Assembly: GCA_003168335.1 (NCBI GenBank)
Contig: PMSM01000005.1
Location: 62,001 to 126,000, forward strand
From: Blastocatellia bacterium
GTDB taxonomy: Bacteria; Acidobacteriota; Blastocatellia; Pyrinomonadales; Pyrinomonadaceae
Length of the DNA: 64,000 bases
Direction: 5' to 3'
Of the stretch, positions 16,434 through 23,986 are shown one piece after another. Numbering within the stretch: the stretch's first letter is position 1; the number at the start of each line of letters is the position of its first letter. The notes beneath the pieces were generated by a model. It was not told the DNA's origin. It worked only from the letters and a program-made list of their open reading frames with translations, and searched no databases. A program made the position numbers and the translations under genes.

Positions 16434-18827
16434 CTAGCCCGTTATAAGCTTCCAAACAGCTTCCGGCCTCGCCGGCATATCCAAATGCTTCACTCCATAC
16501 GGCGACAGCGCATCGACGATCGCGTTAACGACCGCCGGAGTGGCGCCGATGGTTCCCGCCTCGCCTACGCCTTTGACGCCCAGCGGATTTACCGGTGAAG
16601 GCGTCTCGGTGCGATCGAGTTCGAACCAGGGCATTTGCGAGGCCTTTGGCAGGGCATAGTCCATCAGTTCGCCGGTGACCAACTGTCCCTGTTCGTCGTA
16701 CACGACTTCTTCATAAAGGGCCTGTCCGATTGCTTGCACGATGCCGCCATGAATTTGTCCGTCGACCAGCAAGGGATTTATCACTTTGCCGCAATCATCA
16801 ACCGCGACATAGCGCAGGAACTTTGTCTCACCGGTTTCTTTATCGATCTCCACGACGCAGATGTGCGTGCCGAACGGAAACGTAAAGTTCTTTGGTTCAA
16901 AAAAGTAAGTTGCGGACAGGCCTGGCTCGGTATCCGGAGGCAACTCCTTTGCGATGTGAGCTATCAGAGCAATCTCCTGAATGGTCAGAGTAGACCGGCC
17001 TTCTGTATCTGGCTCCGGCAGAGCCCCGGCAGGCGCCTCGCCGACCGCAACGTCAGGTTCAGAAACTGCGGAGGCGGCAGCCGCAGATGGTCGAGAATAC
17101 CGGCCACCTTCAAAAGCTAAACTTGATGCTTCGCACCGCAGGACATGGGCGGCGATTTTCGCGGCTTTCTCTTTCAGCTTTTGAATTGCGATCAGCACCG
17201 CAGTGCCGCCAACCGCGGTCGCGCGGCTGCCAAAAGTGCCGATGCCGTATTGCACAATCGCGGTGTCTCCGTGAATCACAGTCACGGCGTTGAGATCCAC
17301 GCCCAGTTCGTCGGCGGCGATTTGCGCAAATGAAGTTTCCTGACCTTGTCCATGCGGCGATGCTCCGGTCAGGACCGTTACCGTGCCGGTCGGCTCAATG
17401 CGCACCGTCGCGCTCTCCCACCCGCCGGCGGGCATGGCCTGCGATGGACCCAACGCACAAATCTCGACATAGCTCGACATCCCAATTCCGATTAGCTTTC
17501 CGGCAGCGCGTGCTTTCGCTTGTTCCGCGCGCAGCTTTGCATAGCCGGAGAGGTTAAGGGCTTTGTCGAGAGCGGCTTCATAATCTCCGCTGTCGTAATC
17601 CAGCCCGGTGGCGGTGTGAAAAGGGAACTCGGTCTTTGCCGGAAAGTTCTTGCGCCGCACCTCAACGGGATCGATTTTCAATTCAGCCGCGACGATGTCC
17701 ATCGCGCGCTCGACCACGTAAGTCGCTTCCGGCCGGCCCGCGCCGCGATAAGCGTCGGTGGACATCTTGTTGGTGAAGACGCCGGTCACGTTCATCTGGA
17801 TCGCCGGTATCCGGTAAGCGCCGGACAGCATGAGGCCCGTCAGAGTAGGAATCGCGGGCGTCAGCAATTGGTGATAGGCGCCGAGATCGGCAACGACGTT
17901 GTAGCGAAGCCCAGTGATCGTGCCATCGTTTTTGCAACCGACTTCGACGGTGCCGACCTGCGCGCGACCATGAATCGTCGCCTGCATGTTTTCGCGTCGC
18001 GATTCGATCCATTTCACCGGCTTGCCGAGTTGAATCGAGATCCAAGCCAATAAGGCTTCTTCCGCGTAGACATTTAGTTTCGAGCCGAAACCGCCGCCCA
18101 CTTCTGGGGTTATCACTCGCAACTTGTTTTCCGGCAGGCCAATCATCAACGCGACCTGGGTGCGCATCAGGTGCGGAATCTGCGTCGAGGACCAAAGCGT
18201 CAATTCTTCTTCACCGGGAAAATAACGCGCCAGCACACCGCGACCCTCCATCGCAACCGGCGCCAGGCGCTGATGCACCATTCGTTGAGTGACGATGTGA
18301 TCTGCGGACTTCAACGCCGCCTCGATGTCGCCTTCGCCCGAGGTGAGCGTGTACGCGATATTGGAGCCAAACTGCTCATGAATTACCGGGCCGCCTTTGG
18401 CGGAAGCTTCGACATCAACCGCGACAGGCAATTCTTCATAATCAACTGAGATCAGATCGGCCGCATCCCGAGCAAGATAGCGATCCGTCGCCACGACCGC
18501 GGCGATCGGGTGGCCGACAAACAGGGCCTTGCCGGTGGCGAGCACTCGATAATCGGGAATCTTCAGATCAGGAAGCGCAGCAGCGCAGGGTACTGGGCCG
18601 ACCGTAGTGGCGATGTCTTTGCCGGTGTAGACGGCCACCACGCCCGGGGCCTTCAACGCCTCAGTCACGTCAATGCTCGTGATACGCGCGTGGGCATAGA
18701 TCGAACGCACGAAAGCGACGTGTAGTGTGTCGGGCAGCCGCACGTCATCAACGTAATGCGCGAGGCCCTTGATCAGTCGCGGGTCTTCAGTGCGCTTAAT
18801 TCTTTTTCCGACGTATTTAGCAGCCAT
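16434..18827 (-). CDS. Form II CoxL-type molybdenum hydroxylase large subunit
   Basis: A 797-residue molybdopterin-cytosine-dinucleotide subunit. The active-site loop reads AYRGAGR near residue 362, the form II signature, not the AYxCSFR of true form I CO dehydrogenase, so CO oxidation should not be assumed. Other landmarks are GGGFGSK near 250 and the C-terminal GVKGVGEAGTIGA with the catalytic glutamate. Around residues 580-612 there is an Ala/Pro/Glu-rich insertion (about 35 residues) that looks like a disordered loop and is unusual for the family. The gene follows the Fe-S subunit gene and precedes the FAD subunit gene. The substrate is unknown; form II enzymes include various aldehyde and N-heterocycle oxidases. 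Confidence 0.92.
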   Translation of the reverse strand: MAAKYVGKRIKRTEDPRLIKGLAHYVDDVRLPDTLHVAFVRSIYAHARITSIDVTEALKAPGVVAVYTGKDIATTVGPVPCAAALPDLKIPDYRVLATGKALFVGHPIAAVVATDRYLARDAADLISVDYEELPVAVDVEASAKGGPVIHEQFGSNIAYTLTSGEGDIEAALKSADHIVTQRMVHQRLAPVAMEGRGVLARYFPGEEELTLWSSTQIPHLMRTQVALMIGLPENKLRVITPEVGGGFGSKLNVYAEEALLAWISIQLGKPVKWIESRRENMQATIHGRAQVGTVEVGCKNDGTITGLRYNVVADLGAYHQLLTPAIPTLTGLMLSGAYRIPAIQMNVTGVFTNKMSTDAYRGAGRPEATYVVERAMDIVAAELKIDPVEVRRKNFPAKTEFPFHTATGLDYDSGDYEAALDKALNLSGYAKLRAEQAKARAAGKLIGIGMSSYVEICALGPSQAMPAGGWESATVRIEPTGTVTVLTGASPHGQGQETSFAQIAADELGVDLNAVTVIHGDTAIVQYGIGTFGSRATAVGGTAVLIAIQKLKEKAAKIAAHVLRCEASSLAFEGGRYSRPSAAAASAVSEPDVAVGEAPAGALPEPDTEGRSTLTIQEIALIAHIAKELPPDTEPGLSATYFFEPKNFTFPFGTHICVVEIDKETGETKFLRYVAVDDCGKVINPLLVDGQIHGGIVQAIGQALYEEVVYDEQGQLVTGELMDYALPKASQMPWFELDRTETPSPVNPLGVKGVGEAGTIGATPAVVNAIVDALSPYGVKHLDMPARPEAVWKLITG

Positions 18828-18849
18828 AATGTCTCCGCAAAACGGGCTT

Positions 18850-18962
18850 TGATCTTCGAACTTCGATCTTTGGTCTTTGAACCTTGGCTTCTGCGTTTGG
18901 AACCGGGAACCCCGCCCTAACGCAAATCAAAGATCGAAGTTCAAAGACCAAAGATCAAAGAT
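18850..18962. repeat. GATCTTTGGTCTTTGAAC inverted repeat
   Basis: The 18-mer GATCTTTGGTCTTTGAAC near 18865 recurs inverted near 18936-18953, within a larger A/T-biased palindrome between the small- and large-subunit genes. The repeat supplies the last codons and stop of the small-subunit gene. Confidence 0.75.
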
Positions 18963-19428
18963 CAGCCTTTTTCTTCGCTGCATACTCGACGGCTTCGACG
19001 ATGTGCTGGTACCCGGTGCAGCGGCACAGGTTTCCTTCCAGGCCGTGACGAATTTCGTCGCGCGACGGATTGGGATTGCGATCGATGAGTTGGGTGGCCG
19101 CGATGATCATTCCCGGCGTGCAGTAACCGCACTGCAGGCCGTGCTTCTCCCAGAAACCCTCCTGCATCGGATGGAGGTTTCCATTGGTGGCCAGGCCTTC
19201 GATGGTCGTGATGTTTGCGCCATCGGCCTGGACGGCAAACATCGTGCACGACTTAACGGCTTGCCCATCGACCAGAATGGTGCAAGCGCCGCAGATCGAA
19301 GTCTCACAGCCGACGTGCGTGCCGGTCAGTCCCAACAAATCGCGCAGGTAATGGACCAGCAGCAGGCGCGGCTCGACCTCGTCGCGGTGATCGACCTCAT
19401 TCACGTTGATACTGATGGCCTGTTTCAT
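18955..19428 (-). CDS. Molybdenum hydroxylase small [2Fe-2S] subunit, CoxS-like
   Basis: A 157-residue two-cluster iron-sulfur subunit. The plant-type [2Fe-2S] ligands are in GCETSICGACTILVDG (Cys near 40, 45, 48) with a fourth Cys in SCTMF. The second cluster uses the CGYC and CRC pairs in QCGYCTPGM and NLCRCTGYQ. It is the first gene of the operon (small, large, medium, CoxG-like, running leftward). A purine-rich gagaggtagc lies just before ATG 19428. Confidence 0.93.
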   Translation of the reverse strand: MKQAISINVNEVDHRDEVEPRLLLVHYLRDLLGLTGTHVGCETSICGACTILVDGQAVKSCTMFAVQADGANITTIEGLATNGNLHPMQEGFWEKHGLQCGYCTPGMIIAATQLIDRNPNPSRDEIRHGLEGNLCRCTGYQHIVEAVEYAAKKKADL

Positions 19429-19544
19429 TAGCTACCTCTCTTGATTTCGAAAACGTTAGCAGGCGAATTACTTTGTGCGAGGTTTTCTATGCCAGTTTGC
19501 ACCGAAAGTCAACTCGAAGTCAGGAAGGAATCTCGCGGGCAGAT

Positions 19545-20084
19545 CTAATCGATCAAATCGGAAAATGTGATGTCTGGATCAGTCCGATTGATGATTCGAT
19601 AGAGTTCGGCAACTAAGAAAACTGAGGCCTGATACAACGGATCAGTTTTCAGTTTGCGGTCAGTGCGTGGCGCCTTGATCGAAATGGCGCCTGCTTTGCC
19701 GGCCAGTTTCGAGGCGATCGATAACCCAAAGTCTCGGCTTAGTCCCTTTTCTTCAGACGATCTCGATATCGTCTTAGTCGTCAGCAGGGCCTTGTCTTTC
19801 AGCAAGCCGATAAGTCCGTCCAGGTCATCGTTCGTTAGTTTGTATTCCTTCTTCACCGGTTTTTGCCGGTTGGCATGGGCACCGTGGTAGGTTTCTTCGT
19901 ACACCAGCGTGTTGCCGGAAACTCTCAGATTCGTAGTTACCGAATTCGAGTCTCGGCTGTGTTCGCTCGTGGTTACCGTGACGTCGAGGGAGAACTCGTT
20001 CCGCGGAAATGTGGCGTGCGTATTGAACGGGCAAGCCGCTGCGAGTGAAGTGAACAGTGCCAGCTGGAAAAGTGAAACCTTCAT
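19545..20084 (-). CDS. Exported protein of unknown function
   Basis: A 179-residue protein with an N-terminal signal ending in LAAAC near residue 18, which fits a lipobox, so it may be a lipoprotein. The rest is mixed alpha/beta with a run of basic residues (NRQKPVKKEYKLTNDDLDGLI) near 72-92. I do not recognise a domain. The stretch NDDLDGLIGLLKDKALL resembles small domains found in other exported proteins that compare substrate levels, but this is only an impression. It stands alone. Confidence 0.6.
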   Translation of the reverse strand: MKVSLFQLALFTSLAAACPFNTHATFPRNEFSLDVTVTTSEHSRDSNSVTTNLRVSGNTLVYEETYHGAHANRQKPVKKEYKLTNDDLDGLIGLLKDKALLTTKTISRSSEEKGLSRDFGLSIASKLAGKAGAISIKAPRTDRKLKTDPLYQASVFLVAELYRIINRTDPDITFSDLID

Positions 20085-20102
20085 TGTGAGGTTTCCAGAT
20101 CT

Positions 20103-20426
20103 CTACACGGTCGCTTTGTGAATCTGCCGCTTCAGACGATGGATGCGACGGCGCACGCCCTTAAGTTGCGCGTGATCGTGGGCAGCGATGGCGCCCGTGC
20201 GACGCTGTTTCAGTTCCTTGATGCGCGATTTGATGGCAGCCTTGTCGATGCCCACAACGTCGTGATGCGCGTGCATCTCGATGTTCAGGGCTTTGCAGAT
20301 GGCAACGATCAAATGTTCTTTGTTTAGCTGGGTGTAGCCCTGCACGGCTTCGTGCTCGATGTCTTTGGTTATCTCGCGCAGCTCCGCCAGAGTCTTGTGT
20401 CTGAGTTCGTCGTGTGTGTACGCCAT
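20103..20426 (-). CDS. Small basic protein with Rho-N/SAP-like domain
   Basis: A 107-residue protein. The start MAYTHDELRHKTLAELREI is followed by EAVQGYTQLNKEHLIVAICKALN, which matches the Rho N-terminal (SAP-like) helix-extended fold that binds nucleic acid. The C-terminal half is very basic and helical (IKSRIKELKQRR, LKGVRRRIHRLKRQIHK). ATG 20426 has gaggagaac upstream, which favours it over a longer frame. A nucleic-acid-binding role is likely; the partner is unknown. Confidence 0.75.
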   Translation of the reverse strand: MAYTHDELRHKTLAELREITKDIEHEAVQGYTQLNKEHLIVAICKALNIEMHAHHDVVGIDKAAIKSRIKELKQRRTGAIAAHDHAQLKGVRRRIHRLKRQIHKATV

Positions 20427-20479
20427 GGTTGCTCGGTTCTCCTCGGTCCCGCGGGGCCGATCTCCCTGAAAGTAGTTTG

Positions 20480-20488
20480 TGGTATAAG
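20480..20488 (+). promoter_or_regulatory. Possible extended -10 promoter
   Basis: TGGTATAAG (extended -10 form) lies 32 bases before the small open frame at 20521, in the divergent gap after the Rho-N-like gene. No clear -35 box is seen. Confidence 0.4.
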
Positions 20489-20520
20489 GGCGCTTCTGAA
20501 ATACCACGCCGAGGCAACCA

Positions 20521-20673
20521 ATGTCGAGTCAAACGCGAACCGCAACCGGAAAGTTTTTCATCCGCGCGCTCGCCCTGGAAGACGTCGACACGATCGTCCC
20601 CCCGGACAGCCCCGCCTTGACCATGCTCGCAGCCTTTTGTTATAAAAATTGTTCCTGCTCAGCACAAGATTGA
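20521..20673 (+). CDS. Small Cys-rich peptide, possible secreted or modified peptide
   Basis: A 50-codon frame. ATG 20521 is preceded by gagg seven bases upstream and by a possible extended -10 box at 20483. The first about 38 residues are Ala/Leu/Asp-rich (FFIRALALEDVDTIVPPD). The last 12 contain three cysteines (FCYKNCSCSAQD). The leader-like front and Cys-rich tail resemble precursors of ribosomally made peptides, but no modification enzyme is nearby. It ends 21 bases before tRNA-Asn. It could also be a chance frame. Confidence 0.35.
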   Translation: MSSQTRTATGKFFIRALALEDVDTIVPPDSPALTMLAAFCYKNCSCSAQD

Positions 20674-20694
20674 ATGCTGTGCAGCCGCAATTAT

Positions 20695-20769
20695 TCCGCA
20701 GTAGCTCAATGGCAGAGCATCCGGCTGTTAACCGGAGGGTTGTAAGTTCGAGTCTTACCTGCGGAGCCA
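20695..20769 (+). tRNA. tRNA-Asn (GTT)
   Basis: A full cloverleaf: acceptor TCCGCAG pairs with CTGCGGA (20759-20765), the D arm has GCTCAATGGCAGAGC, and the anticodon loop CTGTTAA gives anticodon GTT (20727-20729) on a 5-bp stem. The T arm is GTAAGTTCGAGTCTTAC. The discriminator is G and the CCA end is encoded (20767-20769). Confidence 0.97.
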
Positions 20770-20784
20770 TTCCTATCAATGAAT

Positions 20785-20816
20785 TGGGGCGGTTTTGGAC
20801 TGCCCCATTTTCTTTT
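20785..20816 (+). terminator. Intrinsic terminator after tRNA-Asn
   Basis: TGGGGC (20785-20790) pairs with GCCCCA (20802-20807), followed by TTTTCTTTT. Confidence 0.8.
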
Positions 20817-20975
20817 GTACCCGCTTTGATACCCGCATTCGAGAAACTCGAGGAGCTCGCGCTGTCCGTAGCCCAGCATCACCTAAAAACGATTGAACTT
20901 TTTGGGGCAATAATCGGTTTCTTTATTGGTGTCGGACAAGCCATTTACTTTTGGTTCACTTATCATCCTCGATGA
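20817..20975 (+). pseudogene. C-terminal remnant resembling DUF445
   Basis: An open stretch of about 52 codons without its own start signal, just after the tRNA-Asn terminator. The piece LALSVAQHHLKTIELFGAII followed by a Gly/Phe-rich hydrophobic run resembles the C-terminal end of DUF445 (COG4399) membrane proteins, where a basic helix precedes a final LGxxxGxxIGLxQ-type membrane helix. If right, only the last about 50 of several hundred residues remain, as would be left by a deletion or an integration event at the tRNA gene. An intact small gene is unlikely without a start. Confidence 0.4.
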
Positions 20976-21001
20976 TCTAAGGTAAGGGAAAGGAGTTTTA
21001 T

Positions 21002-21430
21002 ATGTACTGCGCAAATTGCGGCACGCAGCTCGTGCAGGGACTGAGTTATTGCAATCGGTGCGGCTTCGATGTGAGAACGCGAACTCAGTCGAGCACCGGC
21101 TCTATTGCGGCGTTTCTCACAGCCATCACTCTGCTCGGCGTGATTGGTCTGGGGCTTATGTTTGGCGGAGCATTGTCCTTTAAGAAAGCCGGCTTCGCTG
21201 AGGACTTCATCGGCTTGTTCATAGTCTGTATGTTTGTGCTCGTCGGATTCACAGAATTCATGCTGGTGAAAAACCTGTCGAAGCTCTCAGGCGCACAGGA
21301 GAGCAAGAAACGTTCGCTGCCGCCGGTTGATCAGGATCTTCGCCTGCCGCAGGCTTCGAACCTCGGTGAGCCTGTACCGAGCGTGACGGAGAACACGACT
21401 CGCACGCTCGAGTACGAGCGACGTAAATGA
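21002..21430 (+). CDS. Zinc-ribbon membrane protein
   Basis: A 142-residue protein. The N-terminal zinc ribbon has CANC (residues 3-6) and CNRC (17-20). Two hydrophobic segments follow (about 37-58 and 68-90), then a polar tail with many Ser/Pro/Glu. ATG 21002 has aaggag eight bases upstream. Such short zinc-ribbon plus two-helix proteins are common next to regulatory genes and have no agreed function. A short RNA-like element and the second kinase gene follow. Confidence 0.85.
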   Translation: MYCANCGTQLVQGLSYCNRCGFDVRTRTQSSTGSIAAFLTAITLLGVIGLGLMFGGALSFKKAGFAEDFIGLFIVCMFVLVGFTEFMLVKNLSKLSGAQESKKRSLPPVDQDLRLPQASNLGEPVPSVTENTTRTLEYERRK

Positions 21431-21511
21431 TAGCCGAGCCGGCGCTGAATGATTAAGGAGGACGTTAGCCAGCTAGTGAACCTTGCCGCAGAAGGTCAAA
21501 GGTGATCTTCA

Positions 21512-21612
21512 TCTCCGCTGTCGGTGCATAGAAAAAGTTGCGAAGAGTGTCCAGTGTGGGGAGCCAATTATTGTTAGGAAAGTGCCGCCAGCTTTGGCGG
21601 CTTTTCCTTTTT
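21512..21612 (+). ncRNA. Candidate short RNA element, copy 1, with terminator
   Basis: The block from TCTCC (21512) to GGGGAGCCA (about 21565) shares AAAAAGTTGCGAAGAGTGTCCA-like sequence, exact spacing included, with 27851-27904. Both copies are followed about 20 bases later by a strong GC hairpin. Here the hairpin is GCCGCCA/TGGCGGC (21584-21601) with TTTTCCTTTTT, a good intrinsic terminator. The 442-base gap 21431-21872 holds nothing else I can name. Confidence 0.5.
21584..21612 (+). terminator. Intrinsic terminator
   Basis: GCCGCCA (21584-21590) pairs with TGGCGGC (21595-21601), followed by ttttcctttttg. It ends either the zinc-ribbon transcript or the candidate RNA. Confidence 0.8.
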
Positions 21613-21872
21613 GTGACGTGGAACGTGACGTAACCTAAGTTTCCAGGGTCTCTTCCACCGGGCGTTGAGAATCCCCCTGAGCAAGGGACTGGCCGAACAC
21701 AATTGCAGGCGTTGCGCGTTACAATTGGGGGCGCGCCTCAAACAACTCGTTGGACGCGAGTGGAATCAGATCGTTTCTTATCGACAACTAGACCGTTGCG
21801 CGGTTGTGTCTCGCCGCGGCAACTCGAACGTTCGGCTGCATGTGGCCTGAGGTGTAGAGTAGAAATCCATAT

Positions 21873-23147
21873 ATGGCAGAAGCAGAGCGAAAACTCGGGC
21901 CCTACACGCTGGTGAGCAAGATTGGGCGCGGAGCTTTCGGCGTCGTCTGGCTGGCGGAAAGACGATCTTCCATCGCCACCACGCGGTTCGCTCTGAAACT
22001 ACCCCGCGACGAGGACATCGACCTCGAGGCCTTCAAACAGGAAGCGACCATCTGGTTGCAAGCGAGCGGGCATCCGAACGTCGTGCCGATGATTGAGGCG
22101 GAAATTTACGACGAGCAGCTCGTCATCGTCAGCGAGTATGTGCCTGATGGTTCACTGGCCGGTTGGCTCGAGCAGCATAGCGGCCGCGCGCCGTCGATTG
22201 AAACGGCCAGCGAACTGATAGACGGTGTGCTGGCCGGACTCGTGCACCTACACGGGCGGCGCATCATTCACCGCGACCTCAAGCCTGATAATATTTTGCT
22301 GCAACATGAGACGCCGCGTCTCGCCGATTTCGGCATCGCCCGCCTGCTCAAGACAGGGTCGCACAGCTCGAACGTCAGCGGCACGTTCGCCTACATGGCC
22401 CCCGAAGCCTTTGACGGTAAGCGCAACGAACAGACGGACGTGTGGTCGGCGGGCGTCATCTTCTATCAAATGCTCGCCGGGCGTCTGCCCTACGACCAAC
22501 CCGATACGCCATCATTGGTCGCAGCGATCTTGCTTAACGACCCGCCGCCCTTGCCTGAGTCTGTGCCTGAAGTTTTGCGGCTCCTGGTGATGAAAGCGTT
22601 GCAGCGCGAACCTGACCAGCGTTATGCAACGGCGAAGGAGATGCGGCGAGATTTACGCGAGGTTGAACACAAATTGTGGCAGCGAGCACAGCCACCGCCG
22701 GTCATAGAGCCGGTAGCGCCACCGCCACCGCTGATTCCTCAACCGACAGTTCCGTACTCGCCGCCCGCCGAAACCGAGAGGTTCAAGCCTGCGATAACAG
22801 TAAAACCGACGGAGCGTTTCGAGCCGCTCGTAATTCCGGACAAAAGGAAATCAAGCGCTCCGTTATGGCTGGCAGGTATCGCTGGCGTTTCGCTGCTAGG
22901 CCTTCTCTTGATAGTGGGAGTTTATCTTTTTGTCAGGTCGTACTCTTCAAGACAAACGTCCCAAAGTGAAGCGAACAAGCAAACCTCGGCCCCTGAAACC
23001 GCCAAACAGTCTCAGAGGCAATATACGTTGAAACAGACCTTGACCGGACATAGTAGTAACGTCCGCTCAGTCGCGTTCTCGCAGGATGGGAAGACGGTGG
23101 CGAGCGGGAGTGATGACAATACGGTGAAGCTATGGCACGTCGAATAA
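21873..23147 (+). CDS. Ser/Thr kinase with a single C-terminal WD40 repeat
   Basis: A 424-residue kinase. The glycine loop is GRGAFGVVWLA (about residues 18-28), the ATP lysine is in RFALKLP, the catalytic loop is HRDLKPDN, then DFGIAR and the APE-like MAPEAF. After a Pro-rich linker (about 260-300) a transmembrane helix spans about 330-352. The extracytoplasmic end carries one complete WD40 unit (LTGHSSNVRSVAFSQDG to TVKLWHVE) and then stops. Kinases of this kind usually carry seven or more WD40 units that close a propeller, so a single unit suggests loss of the rest. Codon use looks normal up to the stop. Confidence 0.9.
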   Translation: MAEAERKLGPYTLVSKIGRGAFGVVWLAERRSSIATTRFALKLPRDEDIDLEAFKQEATIWLQASGHPNVVPMIEAEIYDEQLVIVSEYVPDGSLAGWLEQHSGRAPSIETASELIDGVLAGLVHLHGRRIIHRDLKPDNILLQHETPRLADFGIARLLKTGSHSSNVSGTFAYMAPEAFDGKRNEQTDVWSAGVIFYQMLAGRLPYDQPDTPSLVAAILLNDPPPLPESVPEVLRLLVMKALQREPDQRYATAKEMRRDLREVEHKLWQRAQPPPVIEPVAPPPPLIPQPTVPYSPPAETERFKPAITVKPTERFEPLVIPDKRKSSAPLWLAGIAGVSLLGLLLIVGVYLFVRSYSSRQTSQSEANKQTSAPETAKQSQRQYTLKQTLTGHSSNVRSVAFSQDGKTVASGSDDNTVKLWHVE

Positions 23148-23297
23148 CCGCACCCGCTCAGGGCAGCTCAGAAGGAGTGGCGACGAAGATGGTCTCCGGT
23201 TGGAGCCGGGATTGAGGCGTATCGGAAAGACGTATGACGGCTCGGCTGATTCGGGCGTTCGGCTTTTTTGTTGAGAGTTTCAGAAAGGACAAAAAAG

Positions 23298-23819
23298 ATG
23301 TTCCAGGTACTACTCACCACATTCCTTTGGCTCGTGCTGGCGCCTGGTGCCGGCAGCGAAGTCGGAAATCAGAACGCGTTTGCTCATCTATGGGCGATCC
23401 CGCAGGATGTGCCTTCCGACACGGTGATCACTCTTGTGAGGACAGATTGCTACGGAGGTTGCCCAAATTACTCGCTCACTATTAAGGCAGACGGGAGCGT
23501 CCTCTACGACGGGTACAGCGATGTTAAGCAGAAGGGGAAACTCGAAAGTCGTATCAGCCAGGAAAAACTGAAAGCGTTGATCGCCGCGTTTAAGGAAATC
23601 AACTACTTTGATTTGCAGGGTAGCTACGACAGAAAGAGCGAAGCGTGCCCAAGCTTTTCATTCGACGCACCTTCCGCCAAAACTTCTCTGACCCTGAACG
23701 AAAAAAAGAAAACCATAAACCACAACACCGGTTGCAGCGGCTCAAATGAGCTAGGGCAGCTCACCTGGCTAGAGCGAAAGATTGATGAAGCTGTGAATGC
23801 TAAGCAGTGGATCGAGTAA
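23298..23819 (+). CDS. Exported DUF6438-type protein
   Basis: A 173-residue protein with a short signal peptide (about residues 1-20). The block RTDCYGGCPNYSLTIKADG (near 52-70) is the mark of the DUF6438 group, with two Cys that may form a disulfide and two more Cys later (SEACPSF, NTGCSGS). ATG 23298 has gaaaggac upstream. The function is unknown. It follows the kinase by 150 bases on the same strand. Confidence 0.78.
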   Translation: MFQVLLTTFLWLVLAPGAGSEVGNQNAFAHLWAIPQDVPSDTVITLVRTDCYGGCPNYSLTIKADGSVLYDGYSDVKQKGKLESRISQEKLKALIAAFKEINYFDLQGSYDRKSEACPSFSFDAPSAKTSLTLNEKKKTINHNTGCSGSNELGQLTWLERKIDEAVNAKQWIE

Positions 23820-23986
23820 CCACCGACGAGTTGTTATGCTGTTTCGCCGCCGTGCGACTTTTGCCGAGAGGCAGTTCTAATCCCACGCCAGAACAGTTTC
23901 CGGGAAGAATGCCGGATTTGACGAAGAAACTCTCGCAAGCTTTGTCTTCTGTTCCCGCCACAAAATCCGTCCCTCAGTGAAGCGGC

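Noticed and set aside
16434-19428. A true carbon monoxide dehydrogenase (form I)
   Set aside because: The active-site loop is AYRGAGR, the form II signature, without the cysteine motif needed for form I.
20649-20816. The front part of a plus-strand frame across tRNA-Asn
   Set aside because: It runs through the tRNA and its terminator, so it cannot be a real coding start; only the part after 20817 was kept, as a possible remnant.
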